Shown here: positions 23,579-32,126 of the stretch, in pieces | Layout of the letters: every line of letters starts with the position of its first letter | Numbering within the stretch: position 1 is the stretch's first letter | DNA from: Gemmatimonadetes bacterium T265 | GTDB taxonomy: Bacteria; Gemmatimonadota; Gemmatimonadetes; Gemmatimonadales; Gemmatimonadaceae | Assembly (NCBI GenBank): GCA_019973575.1 | Contig: BPUI01000003.1 | Coordinates: 310,001-374,000 of the forward strand | Reading direction: 5' to 3' | Length of the DNA: 64,000 nucleotides | The notes under the pieces: model-generated | Told to the model about the DNA's origin: nothing | Databases searched by the model: none | What the model saw: the letters and a program-made list of their open reading frames with translations, nothing else | Made by a program: the position numbers and the translations under genes

Positions 23579-25708
23579 GTGGCCGCTGACGGCTCCCCCG
23601 CCCCGCCCGGGTCCGTCGAGGCGGCGCCGGTCTGGGCGCCGTCGGCGGCCGACGTCGCCGGTTCCAACCTCGCCGCGTTCGTCGAGCGCCTGCGCGCGCG
23701 GGTGCCCGCGCTCGCCGACCTGGCCGCGACGGAGTACGGGCGGCTGCACGCGTGGTCGGTCGCCGACCCGTCGGGGTTCTGGGGCGCGGTGTGGGAGGAC
23801 GCGGGCCTCGTCGCCGACGTACTGCCTAACGGGAGCGCGTGGGACGCGGTGCTGGAGGGCGGCCGGGCGATGGTCCCGCCGGGCGCGCCCGGCGGGGCGC
23901 GCTGGTTTCCCGGCGCGCGGCTCAATTACGCGGAGAACCTGCTGCGCCCCCGCGCGGGCGTGCCGGACGACGCCCCGGCCCTGGTCGCGTGGACCGAGCG
24001 CGGGCGCGGGGCGGAGCGCACGTGGGCGGCGTTGCGCGCCGAGGTCGCCGCGCTCGCGGCCGCGCTGCGGGCCGACGGCGTCGGGCCCGGGGACCGCGTC
24101 GCGGCGGTCCTGCCCAACGCGGGCGAGGCGGTCGTGGCGGCGCTCGCGGCGGCGAGCGTCGGCGCGGTGTGGTCGTCGTGCTCGCCCGACTTCGGCGCCG
24201 ACGGCGTGGTGGACCGCTTCGGGCAGGTCGAGCCCGCGGTGCTGTTCGTCACCACTGGTTACGAATACGCGGGCGCCTGGCACGACGCGCGCCCGCGCGC
24301 GGCCGAGGTGGCGGCGCGGCTGCCGTCGGTGCGCCGGGTGGTGGCCGCGGGCGGGGACCCGTCCGGCGGGGACCCGTCGGGCGGCGTCGCGTTAGGCGGC
24401 GGCCCGCTCGCCGGGGCGACCGCGTGGGCCGACTACCTCGCGCCGCACGCGGGCGCGGCGCCCGCCTACGCGCGCCTGCCGTTCGCGCACCCGCTCGCCG
24501 TGCTCTACTCCTCGGGCACGACCGGGCGCCCCAAGGGGATCGTGCACTCGGCCGGCGGCACGCTCCTGCAGCACGTCAAGGAGCTGGCGCTGCACACCGA
24601 CCTGCGCGCGGGCGACCGGCTGTGCTACTACACGACCACGGGCTGGATGATGTGGAACTGGCAGCTCAGCGCGCTCGCGCTCGGCTGCACGCTCGTCCTC
24701 TACGACGGGCACCCGCTGCGTCCGACGCCCGCGGTGCTGTGGGACCTCGCCGCGGCGGAGCGGGTCGCGGTGTTCGGGACGAGCGCGCGCTACCTCGCGC
24801 TGCTGGCGCAGGCGCTCCCCGCGCGGGCCGGGGCCGACGTGCGCGCGACGCACGACCTCGGCGCGCTGCGCGCGGTGCTGTCGACGGGGAGCCCGCTCGC
24901 GCCCGAGGGCTACGACTTCGTCGCGGAGCGCATTAAACCCGGCGTGCGCCTCTCGAGCATCAGCGGCGGCACGGACATCGTGTCGTGCTTCGCGCTCGGC
25001 GCCCCCGTGCTGCCGGTGTGGCGCGGCGAGCTGCAGTGCCTCGGGCTCGGGATGGCGGTCGACGTGGTCGACGACGACGGCCGGCCGCTGCCGCCCGGCG
25101 TGGCGGGGGAGCTGGTGTGCCGGCGGCCGTTCCCGAGCATGCCCGTCGCGTTCTGGCGCGACCCCGACGGCGCCAGGTACCGCGCGGCGTACTTCGACGC
25201 GATCCCGGGCGTGTGGCGCCACGGCGACTGGGCCGAGCTGACGGACCACCGGCCGCCGAACGGGAGCGCCCAGCGCGGCCTCGTCATCCACGGCCGGAGC
25301 GACGCGACGCTCAACGTCGGCGGGGTGCGCATCGGCACCGCGGAGCTCTACCGCCAGGCCGAGCAGGTGGACGGGGTGCTGGAGGCGCTCGCGGTCGAGC
25401 AGCGCCTGGGCGACGGGGTCGGCGCGGCCACGCGGCTCGTGCTCTTCGTGCGGCTGGCCGAGGGCGCGGCGATGACCCCGGCGTTAGGCGACGCGGTGCG
25501 CGCGCGGGTCCGCGCCCGCCTGACGGCGCACCACGTGCCGCGGGTGGTCGTCGCGGTGCCCGACCTCCCGCGCACGCGCAACGGCAAGCTGAGCGAGCTG
25601 GCCGCGCGCGACGCGGTGCACGGCCGCCCGGTGAAGAACGCCGACGCGCTCGCCAACCCCGAGGCGCTCGCGCACTTCCGCGACCGCCCCGAGCTCCGCC
25701 CCCCGTGA
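23579..25708 (+). CDS. aacS: Acetoacetyl-CoA synthetase
   Basis: A 709-residue ANL-superfamily enzyme that activates acetoacetate to its CoA thioester using ATP. The adenylate loop is LYSSGTTGRPKGIVHSAGG near residue 310, followed by YYTTTGWMMWNWQLSALA, which is characteristic of AacS. SSISGGTDIVSCFALGAP is the A5-like motif, LNVGGVRIGTAELYRQ the hinge region, and PRTRNGKLSELAARDAV carries the catalytic lysine of the C-terminal domain. VKNADALANPEAL at the end is also AacS-like. GTG start with GGAG a few bases upstream. A short GDPSG duplication occurs around residue 260. It lets the cell use ketone bodies or polyhydroxybutyrate products. Confidence 0.93.
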   Translation: MAADGSPAPPGSVEAAPVWAPSAADVAGSNLAAFVERLRARVPALADLAATEYGRLHAWSVADPSGFWGAVWEDAGLVADVLPNGSAWDAVLEGGRAMVPPGAPGGARWFPGARLNYAENLLRPRAGVPDDAPALVAWTERGRGAERTWAALRAEVAALAAALRADGVGPGDRVAAVLPNAGEAVVAALAAASVGAVWSSCSPDFGADGVVDRFGQVEPAVLFVTTGYEYAGAWHDARPRAAEVAARLPSVRRVVAAGGDPSGGDPSGGVALGGGPLAGATAWADYLAPHAGAAPAYARLPFAHPLAVLYSSGTTGRPKGIVHSAGGTLLQHVKELALHTDLRAGDRLCYYTTTGWMMWNWQLSALALGCTLVLYDGHPLRPTPAVLWDLAAAERVAVFGTSARYLALLAQALPARAGADVRATHDLGALRAVLSTGSPLAPEGYDFVAERIKPGVRLSSISGGTDIVSCFALGAPVLPVWRGELQCLGLGMAVDVVDDDGRPLPPGVAGELVCRRPFPSMPVAFWRDPDGARYRAAYFDAIPGVWRHGDWAELTDHRPPNGSAQRGLVIHGRSDATLNVGGVRIGTAELYRQAEQVDGVLEALAVEQRLGDGVGAATRLVLFVRLAEGAAMTPALGDAVRARVRARLTAHHVPRVVVAVPDLPRTRNGKLSELAARDAVHGRPVKNADALANPEALAHFRDRPELRPP

Positions 25709-25775
25709 CCCGGCGCGCGCCCGCCGCGACCCCGGCCCGTCCCGCGGGCAGACGCCCGCCGCCGACGTCGGGCGC

Positions 25776-26344
25776 TCAGAACGCGTAGCGCGCGCCGAGC
25801 TGGAGCTGGTACGGGTCGCCGCCGCGCGTGAGCACCAGGTCGCGCCCGCGACGGTGTTGGTGCCGGCCTGGGTCGCCGCCGGGATCGCGCCGCCGCCCTG
25901 CCGCCCCTGCGTCACGTCGTAGTCGGTGGTCGTGACGAGGAACTCGCGGACGGCCGCGAGCGAGATGGTGGACGGCCCCGCCCCGGCTTCGCCGGCGCGG
26001 AACAGGGTGCGCGCCGGCGCGCCGTCGATGCGGACGTCGGTCGACGTCCAGCGCGGGCCCGGGAGCCCGTGCTGCGGCCCCGTGGTGGGCGCGAGCGCGG
26101 CGTCGACCCGCACGCGCGCGCCGAGCGTGAGCGCGTAGCCGGCGCGGGTCTCGGGCGGTAGCCGAGGCGGCGCAGCGTGACCGCGTACGGGCCCGCCTAA
26201 CGGCAGATGCAGGAGCGAGAACTGCCCGGCCGCGGGCGCGAGGGCGAGGGCGGCGGCGAGGGCGGGCTTCCACCCGAGGTGCCCGCCGGCCGAGTACGCG
26301 GCGAGTGTCTTGACGATGTCCCGACGATTCAGGTGAACCTCCAC
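25776..26344 (-). pseudogene. TonB-dependent receptor, degraded (frameshifts and deletion)
   Basis: Pieces of a TonB-dependent receptor lie in order but in different frames. First comes the carboxypeptidase-regulatory strand YAVTLRRLGYRP in one frame and ETRAGYALTLGARVRVDAAL in another. Then the plug segment LAAVREFLVTTTDYDVTQGR with GGGAIPAATQAGTNTVAG follows, and finally GDPYQLQLGARYAF, a typical receptor C-terminus, in a third context. The whole barrel, some 700 residues, is missing between plug and C-terminus. At least two frameshifts and one large deletion are needed, so no receptor can be made. It is divergent from the YeiH gene. Confidence 0.8.
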
Positions 26345-26391
26345 TGGTGAACCACCGGTGGATACTCGCGACCCACTCTAACTTCGCTCGG

Positions 26392-27423
26392 ATGATCACC
26401 GCCACCAAACTCCTCCCCGGCGTCGCCCTCGCCGCCGCCGTCGGCGCCGCGTCGTGGGGCGTCGCGCGGGCGGAGGAGCGCGCCCTCGGCCACCCGGTCG
26501 TCGAGGCGCTCGTCGTCGCGATCCTGCTCGGGATGGTCCTGCGCGCGCTCTGGACGCCGCCGGCCCGCCTCGCGGCCGGCGTGCGCTTCACGGGCAAGGA
26601 GGTGCTCGAGTTCGCCGTGCTGCTGCTCGGCGTCTCGGTCGACCTGCCGCTGCTGCTCCGCGCCGGCCCCGCGCTCGCCGTCGGCATCGTCCTGCTCGTC
26701 GTGCTCGGCATCGCCTGCAGCTACGGGCTCGGGCGCGCGCTCGGGCTGCCGCACAAGCTCGCCGTCCTCGTCGCCTGCGGGAATTCCATTTGCGGCAACT
26801 CGGCGATCGCCGCCGTCGCCCCGGTGATCGACGCCGAGCCCGAGCACGTCGCCTCGGCGGTCGCCTTCACCGCGGTCCTCGGCATCGCGGTGGTGCTCGG
26901 GCTGCCGCTCCTCGTGCACCCGTTAGGCCTGAGTTTCTACCAGTACGGCGTGCTCGCCGGGCTCACGGTCTACGCGGTGCCGCAGGTGCTCGCGGCCGCG
27001 TTCCCGGTGAGCACCCTGAGCGGGCAGGTCGGCACACTCGTCAAGCTCGTGCGCGTGCTGATGCTCGGGCCGGTGGTCGTCTTCTTCGCCGTCCGCCACC
27101 GGCGCGCAGGGCGGGGGACGACGTTAGGCGCCGGCGCGGCGGCCCCGCGGCCGGGGCTCACGCGGCTCGTGCCCTGGTTCGTCGTCGGCTTCCTCGGGCT
27201 CGCCGCGCTGCGCTCCGCGGGGGTGGTCCCGCCCGGGGTCGCGCTGCCGGCGCGCGCCGTCTCGGGCTGGCTCACGGTCGCCGCGATGGCCGCGCTCGGC
27301 CTCGGCGTCGACCTCCGGGTGATCGCGCGCGTGGGGCGGCCCGTGATCGCCACCGTCACGGGCTCGCTCCTCGTGCTCATCGTCCTCAGCGTGGCGCTCA
27401 TCCGCGGGCTCGGCATCCGCTGA
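26392..27423 (+). CDS. YeiH family putative sulfate exporter
   Basis: A 343-residue, ten-helix membrane protein of the PF03601 (YeiH) family. Diagnostic segments are VLEFAVLLLGVSVDLPLLL, ACGNSICGNSAIAAVAPVI (the conserved paired CGNSxICGNS element), FYQYGVLAGLTVYAVPQVLA and the final LGLGVDLRVIARVGRPV. Family members are annotated as sulfate or small-anion exporters, with little experimental proof. I prefer the ATG at 26392; an upstream in-frame GTG at 26347 would overlap the start region of the dead receptor on the other strand. It has three motif-type TTA-GGC Leu-Gly pairs or neighbours. Confidence 0.88.
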   Translation: MITATKLLPGVALAAAVGAASWGVARAEERALGHPVVEALVVAILLGMVLRALWTPPARLAAGVRFTGKEVLEFAVLLLGVSVDLPLLLRAGPALAVGIVLLVVLGIACSYGLGRALGLPHKLAVLVACGNSICGNSAIAAVAPVIDAEPEHVASAVAFTAVLGIAVVLGLPLLVHPLGLSFYQYGVLAGLTVYAVPQVLAAAFPVSTLSGQVGTLVKLVRVLMLGPVVVFFAVRHRRAGRGTTLGAGAAAPRPGLTRLVPWFVVGFLGLAALRSAGVVPPGVALPARAVSGWLTVAAMAALGLGVDLRVIARVGRPVIATVTGSLLVLIVLSVALIRGLGIR

Positions 27424-27444
27424 CCGGCCCGCGGGCGGGCGCGC

Positions 27445-27690
27445 TCAGCCCGCCGCGGCCTTCTTGTTCTTGTGGTGCTGGTAGAGGACGCCGGCCGCGG
27501 CGCCGGTCTTGGGGTGCCCGACGGCCGCCCCCGCGACCCCGCCGACGATCGCGCCCTTCAACTTGCTGTGGTGCTTGGGCGCGGGCTGGGTCGTCTGGGC
27601 CCGCGCCGCCGGCGCGGCCGCCGCGCCCAGCAGGCCGGTGGCGGCCGCGGCAGCGAGGGCCGTCCGCACCGTGTTTCGGAAATCACGCAT
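27445..27690 (-). CDS. Small exported glycine-zipper protein
   Basis: An 81-residue protein with a signal peptide (RTALAAAAATGLLGAAAA...ARAQ) and a short mature part: a basic HHSKLKGAIVGGVAGAAVGH segment with a GxxxG glycine-zipper pattern, then GAAAGVLYQHHKNKK. Such small zipper proteins insert in or lie along the outer membrane. It is convergent with YeiH (22 bp) and 90 bp downstream of the MFS gene on the same strand. No partner can be named. Confidence 0.72.
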   Translation of the reverse strand: MRDFRNTVRTALAAAAATGLLGAAAAPAARAQTTQPAPKHHSKLKGAIVGGVAGAAVGHPKTGAAAGVLYQHHKNKKAAAG

Positions 27691-27779
27691 CGCAACGCTC
27701 TCCGGAGAGGGGAAGGCCCACGCGGGGCCACCCGCCTTGGGGCGACTCTCGTGCCAGGCGGGCGGCGGCCGTCGCCCCC

Positions 27780-29030
27780 TCAGTCCAGACCGACCTGTCC
27801 GCGCACCGAGGCGCGCGACCCGCGGCGCGTGAGGAGGGCGAAGACGGCGAGCGCCGCGCCCCCGGCGAGCGCCTCCGCGAGAAGCATCGCGGTCGCGCCG
27901 GACGCGTCGTGCGCCCACCCGACGACGCGCAGCATGCCGAGGCTGAAGAGGGTGTTGAGCGCGAAGAAGAGGTTGATCTGCGTCGCCGCAGCGGCGTGGC
28001 CGACGATCGCGAGGACGAGTCCGGTGAACGAGGCGGCCACCATGCCCAGGGTGAAGGTGTAAAAGAGCGTCGACGCCGCGTAGCCGACCGCCGTGCGGGG
28101 CGACGCCGCCATCGCGACACAGGCGACGAGCCCGAGCGCGCACGAGGCGGCGTACGCGGCCGGCTTGTCGGCGCGGTCGGCGAGCCGGCCGCCGGCGAAG
28201 CAGCCCGCGACGATCGCCACGCCGCCGCCGAGGCCGAGCACGGTCGAGACCGTGTCGGCCGGCGCGTGCCATTCGGGCCCGAGTGCGCCGAAGAGGAACT
28301 GCGCCGCGCCGGTGCCGATCGGCAGGACGGCGAGGAGGAGGCCCACGCGCCCCGGGCGCGAGCGCAGGAGCGCGGCGAGGTGGCGCCACGCGTCCGCCGC
28401 CCGCCCCCGGACCGAGGCGTCGGTGAGCGCGCGCGGCGGGTCCGCGAGCCCGGAGAGCGCGAGTGCGCACGCGCCCGCGAGGCCCGCGAGCGCCGCGCCG
28501 GCCATCCACGGCGCGGGCGCGTGCGTCATGAGCCAGAGCCCGACGCCGCCGCCCGCCGTCTGCCCGAACTGGTTGCCCGACTGGAACCACGCGGCGGCGC
28601 GCCCGCGCTCGCCGGCCGCGGTGTTCCCGACCATCAGCCCTTCGGTCGCGAACGCCAGGAAGGTGCCCGCGACGCTCGTCAGCAGCACGAGGACGGAGAC
28701 GAGGGGGACGGTGCGCGCGGAGAGCGGCACCGTCGTGAGGGCGAGGAACCCCGCGGCGAGCCACGCGAGCGCGACGACGTACCAGCGCTTGCGCGAGAGC
28801 GTGTAGTCGCCGACCGGCGCCCAGAGGAACTTCCACCCCGCCGCGAGGAACGACGTGCCGACGACGCCCGCGACCGCGGAGACGGGGATCCCGGCGCTGC
28901 GCCCGAGGTAGCCGAGGGCGATGGACGGGAAGCCGAACGTGAGACCGTAGGGGAAGTAGAGCACGGCCCACACCCACGGGTGGCGGCCCGCGGGGGCCGC
29001 GCGCGCGGGCGCAGGAGTCGGCGCCGTCAT
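27780..29030 (-). CDS. Major facilitator superfamily transporter
   Basis: A 416-residue, twelve-helix permease. The N-terminal half has PWVWAVLYFPYGLTFGFPSI and FLWAPVGDYTLSRKRWYVV, where the loop between helices 2 and 3 (DxxSRKRW) is typical of the AmpG/PAT-like branch; FATEGLMVGNTAAGERGRAA follows. A charged central loop separates the halves. Substrate cannot be predicted, but muropeptides or other peptidoglycan-type solutes would fit the branch. Its ATG overlaps the stop of the upstream Asp-box gene (ATGA), so the two are co-translated. Confidence 0.8.
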   Translation of the reverse strand: MTAPTPAPARAAPAGRHPWVWAVLYFPYGLTFGFPSIALGYLGRSAGIPVSAVAGVVGTSFLAAGWKFLWAPVGDYTLSRKRWYVVALAWLAAGFLALTTVPLSARTVPLVSVLVLLTSVAGTFLAFATEGLMVGNTAAGERGRAAAWFQSGNQFGQTAGGGVGLWLMTHAPAPWMAGAALAGLAGACALALSGLADPPRALTDASVRGRAADAWRHLAALLRSRPGRVGLLLAVLPIGTGAAQFLFGALGPEWHAPADTVSTVLGLGGGVAIVAGCFAGGRLADRADKPAAYAASCALGLVACVAMAASPRTAVGYAASTLFYTFTLGMVAASFTGLVLAIVGHAAAATQINLFFALNTLFSLGMLRVVGWAHDASGATAMLLAEALAGGAALAVFALLTRRGSRASVRGQVGLD

Positions 29031-31894
29031 CGTACGGCGAACGGCTGCGTGTACGTCCGGCCGCCGACCGTGAGCCGCGTGGTGAAGGTGCCGAGGAGCG
29101 GGGGCGGGAGTTCCTCGTCCTCGTCGTCCGACGGCGGGCGGCGCGCGGCGGCCACCGGCTCCCAGACGACGCGGTGCAGCCCGGCGTCCGCCGAGAACGG
29201 CGCCGGCGGGGTGCGCCACAGCGCGGACGTGTTGGGAATGCCGGGCCGGCTTGCGTGAGGCGCGCGGCCCTCGTGGCCGCCGCCGAAGGTGTGCAGCGTC
29301 GCCCCGGCCGCGTCGAGGACGTCGAGCGTGACCGGCCCGCGCGCGGCCGCCCCGAGGTAGTACTGAAGGATCACCCCGTTGGGCGCGTTGGGCGCCTGCG
29401 GCTCGTCCCGCTGCAGCGGCGTGCCGTCGTCGCCGCCCTGGGCGAGGTACGCGAGGTCGACGGGCTTGAAGAGGTACGCGTCGGCGGCGAGCACGGCCTC
29501 GGTGACCGCGCGCAGCGGCGTGACGTCGTCGAGGACCCAGATGCCGCGCCCGTGCGTGCCGACGACGAGGTCGTCGCCGTGGATCACGAAATCGCGCACC
29601 GACGTGACGGGGAGGTTGAGTTGGAGCGGCCGCCACCGGTCCCCGTCGTCGAACGAGACGTACGCGCCGCGCTCGGTGCCGGCGAAGAGCAGCCCGCGCC
29701 GGACCGGGTCTGCTCTCACCACGTGCACGTACCCGTCGGGCGGCAGCCCCGCCGTGATCGGCCGCCAACTCCGCCCGCCGTCGCGCGTGCGGTAGACGTA
29801 CGGCGCGAAGTCCTGGAGCTGGTGGCGGTCGACGCTCGCGTACGCCGCGTCGCGGTCGACGTGCGACGCCTCGAGCATCGTCACGCGGCTCCACGGGGTG
29901 AGCGCCGCGGGCGTGACGTCGTGCCACGTCGCGCCCTGGTCGGTCGTGCGGTGCACGAGCCCGTCGTCCGTGCCGACCCACACGGTCGCGGCGTCGAGCG
30001 GCGACGGGGCGACGGTGTAGATCACGCCGCGTCTGCCGTTACGATCCGTGTGCGCCGCCGCGGTGGCGTCGAGCGTCGCCGGGACGCCCGGGTCGGGCCG
30101 CGTGAGGTCGGGGCTGATCGGCGTCCACGTGCGCGCGCCGTCGGTGCTCCGGAACAGGAACTGGCTCGCGTAGTAGAGCGACCGCGGGTCGGCCTTGGAG
30201 AGGACGAGCGGCTGGGTCCAGTCGGCGCGCATCGGCGTGCCGCCCGGCGGGCGCGGGGGCGTGGTGCCCTGCACCGGCGTGTTGGTCGCGAGGTCGTAGC
30301 GCGTGCCCGCGCCGCCGTAGACGACGCCGGGGTGGAGCGGGTCGCCGGCCGTGTAGCCGCTCTCGCCGCCGGCCCCGATCGGCTCCCAGTCGCGCATCGA
30401 GAGCTCGGCGAACTTGCCGCGCGAGCGCACCGCCACCGCCCCGCTGTCCTGCTGTGCGCCCGTCACCCAGTACGGCGTGCGGTAGTCGACGTCGACGTGG
30501 TAGAGCTGCGCGGTCGGCTGGTTGAGCCACGAGCTCCACGTCACGTCACGCGGGTCGGCCGCGAGCGCGTTGCGGGTGACGATCGCGCCCTGGTCGCTCG
30601 CGACGATCATCGTGTTCGGGTCGTCGGGCGAGACCCACGGCTGGTGGTAGTCGTCGCCGCCCGGCGAGCCGCGGAGCGCGACCCACGTGCGGCCGCCGTC
30701 GGCCGAGCGCGAGACCGACACGTTCGAGACGTAGACGACGTCGGCGTCGCGCGGGTCGACGGCGAGCTTCGCGAAGTACCAGCCGCGCCCCCAGAGTGCG
30801 GGGTCGGCCGAGAGCCGCGTCCACGTCTCGCCGGCGTCGTCGGAGCGAAAGAAGCCGCCCTGCCCCGGCGGCGCGGACCGGCGCCCGGGCGCCGGCGCGG
30901 GCGCGGTCGGGTCGGGCACGAGGCAGTCGACGACGGCGTAGACGCGCCGCGGGTCGGCGGTGGCGACGGCGATGCCGGTGCGCCCGATCCCCGCGGCCGG
31001 CAGCCCCGTGGTGAGCTTTCGCCACGTGCCGCCGCCGTCGGTGGACTTGTAGATCCCGCCCCCGGGCCCGTTGGTCGGCGCGTACGTGAACCAGGGCGGG
31101 CGCCGCGTGTTCCACAGCCCCGCGTAGACGACCCGCGGGTCGCGCGGGTCGATCACGACCTCGACCGCGCCGACGTCGGGGCCGGGGCCTAACACCTTCG
31201 TCCAGCGCGCCCCGCCGTCGGTCGAGCGGAACACCCCGCGCTCGGCGTTCGGCGCGTACAGGTGCCCGATCGCGGCCGCGAAGACGACGTCCGGGTCGGT
31301 CGGGTGGACGGCGAGCTTGCCGATGTGGTGCGTGTCGGCGAGGCCGAGGTGCGTCCAGGTGCGGCCGGCGTCGGTCGACTTGTAGACGCCGTTCCCGTAG
31401 CCGGCCGAGTCGCGGAGCGTCGACTCGCCGGTGCCGACGTAGATCACGTCGGGCGCGGACGGCGCGACGGCAACGGCCCCGATTGAGGCCACCGGCTGGT
31501 CGTCGAACACGGGCCGCCAGACGCGCCCCGCGTCGACGGACTTCCACACGCCGCCGTTGACGGCGCCGAAGTAGAACTCGTTCGGCCGCCCCGGCACGCC
31601 GGTCGCCGCGGCGCAGCGCCCGCCGCGAAAAGGGCCGAGCATGCGCCAGCGGAGGCCCGCCACGAACGCCTCAAGGTCGGGCGGGCTCGTACGCGACGCG
31701 ACCGGCTGCGCGAGCGGCTGCGCGAGCGGCTGCGCGAGCGGCTGCGCGAGCGGCTGCGCGAGCGGCTGCGCGCCGGCGGTCGGCGTCCACGCGCCGAGTC
31801 CGACGCCCGCGGCGGAGACGGCGCAGCCGAGTTGGCCGGCGTGTCGCAGGAAGTCGCGTCGGGACACGGACGCGGCGGGCGGGCGGTCGCTCAC
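29027..31894 (-). CDS. Tat-exported Asp-box (sortilin/BNR-like) beta-propeller protein
   Basis: A 955-residue exported protein. The start is a GTG at 31894 with AGGAG 6 bases upstream. The N-terminus carries a twin-arginine motif (SRRDFL) and a hydrophobic core, then a QPLA repeat before the mature domain. At least nine Asp boxes of the form S-x-D-x-G-x-T-W are seen, for example STDAGRTWTHL, STDGGARWTKV, SDDAGETWTRL and SADGGRTWVAL, indicating two multi-bladed propellers as in sortilin/VPS10 and xyloglucanase-like proteins. Catalytic residues of a known glycosidase are not evident. Downstream MFS co-translation suggests a coupled degradation-uptake role. Confidence 0.82.
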   Translation of the reverse strand: MSDRPPAASVSRRDFLRHAGQLGCAVSAAGVGLGAWTPTAGAQPLAQPLAQPLAQPLAQPLAQPVASRTSPPDLEAFVAGLRWRMLGPFRGGRCAAATGVPGRPNEFYFGAVNGGVWKSVDAGRVWRPVFDDQPVASIGAVAVAPSAPDVIYVGTGESTLRDSAGYGNGVYKSTDAGRTWTHLGLADTHHIGKLAVHPTDPDVVFAAAIGHLYAPNAERGVFRSTDGGARWTKVLGPGPDVGAVEVVIDPRDPRVVYAGLWNTRRPPWFTYAPTNGPGGGIYKSTDGGGTWRKLTTGLPAAGIGRTGIAVATADPRRVYAVVDCLVPDPTAPAPAPGRRSAPPGQGGFFRSDDAGETWTRLSADPALWGRGWYFAKLAVDPRDADVVYVSNVSVSRSADGGRTWVALRGSPGGDDYHQPWVSPDDPNTMIVASDQGAIVTRNALAADPRDVTWSSWLNQPTAQLYHVDVDYRTPYWVTGAQQDSGAVAVRSRGKFAELSMRDWEPIGAGGESGYTAGDPLHPGVVYGGAGTRYDLATNTPVQGTTPPRPPGGTPMRADWTQPLVLSKADPRSLYYASQFLFRSTDGARTWTPISPDLTRPDPGVPATLDATAAAHTDRNGRRGVIYTVAPSPLDAATVWVGTDDGLVHRTTDQGATWHDVTPAALTPWSRVTMLEASHVDRDAAYASVDRHQLQDFAPYVYRTRDGGRSWRPITAGLPPDGYVHVVRADPVRRGLLFAGTERGAYVSFDDGDRWRPLQLNLPVTSVRDFVIHGDDLVVGTHGRGIWVLDDVTPLRAVTEAVLAADAYLFKPVDLAYLAQGGDDGTPLQRDEPQAPNAPNGVILQYYLGAAARGPVTLDVLDAAGATLHTFGGGHEGRAPHASRPGIPNTSALWRTPPAPFSADAGLHRVVWEPVAAARRPPSDDEDEELPPPLLGTFTTRLTVGGRTYTQPFAVR
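31703..31774 (-). repeat. 12-bp tandem repeat, six units, in export-signal region
   Basis: The unit CGGCTGCGCGAG is repeated five times perfectly from 31703, with a sixth unit differing only in its last bases. In the Asp-box gene it encodes repeated Ala-Gln-Pro-Leu just after the Tat signal core, at the place where signal peptidase would cut (AxA-Q type). Copy changes would keep the frame. Confidence 0.92.
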
Positions 31895-32126
31895 GAACGG
31901 CTCCTGAAGTGGGACGGACGGCACGGCGGCGAAACCGCGCGTCTCGCGCGGCGCCGTCCGCACTGTACGTCGCCGACCGCTGAGCGCACAGGGCCGCCCC
32001 AGTCCGCGCCGGCGGACGCCCACACGGCGCCCTGCGGCGTCCCGCGCGGGGCAGGTGTGCTTGACAGCGCCGACCCGGCGCCGAACGTCGGGCAACTCGC
32101 GTCCCCACCCAGGAGAGTCCGGCCGC

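Noticed and set aside
26454-29258. A 934-codon forward frame across YeiH, the glycine-zipper and the MFS gene
   Set aside because: Low-information basic sequence overlapping three well-supported genes on both strands; typical G+C artefact.
31703-31774. Possible CRISPR-like array
   Set aside because: Direct 12-bp tandem units without spacers, in frame within a protein; not a CRISPR.
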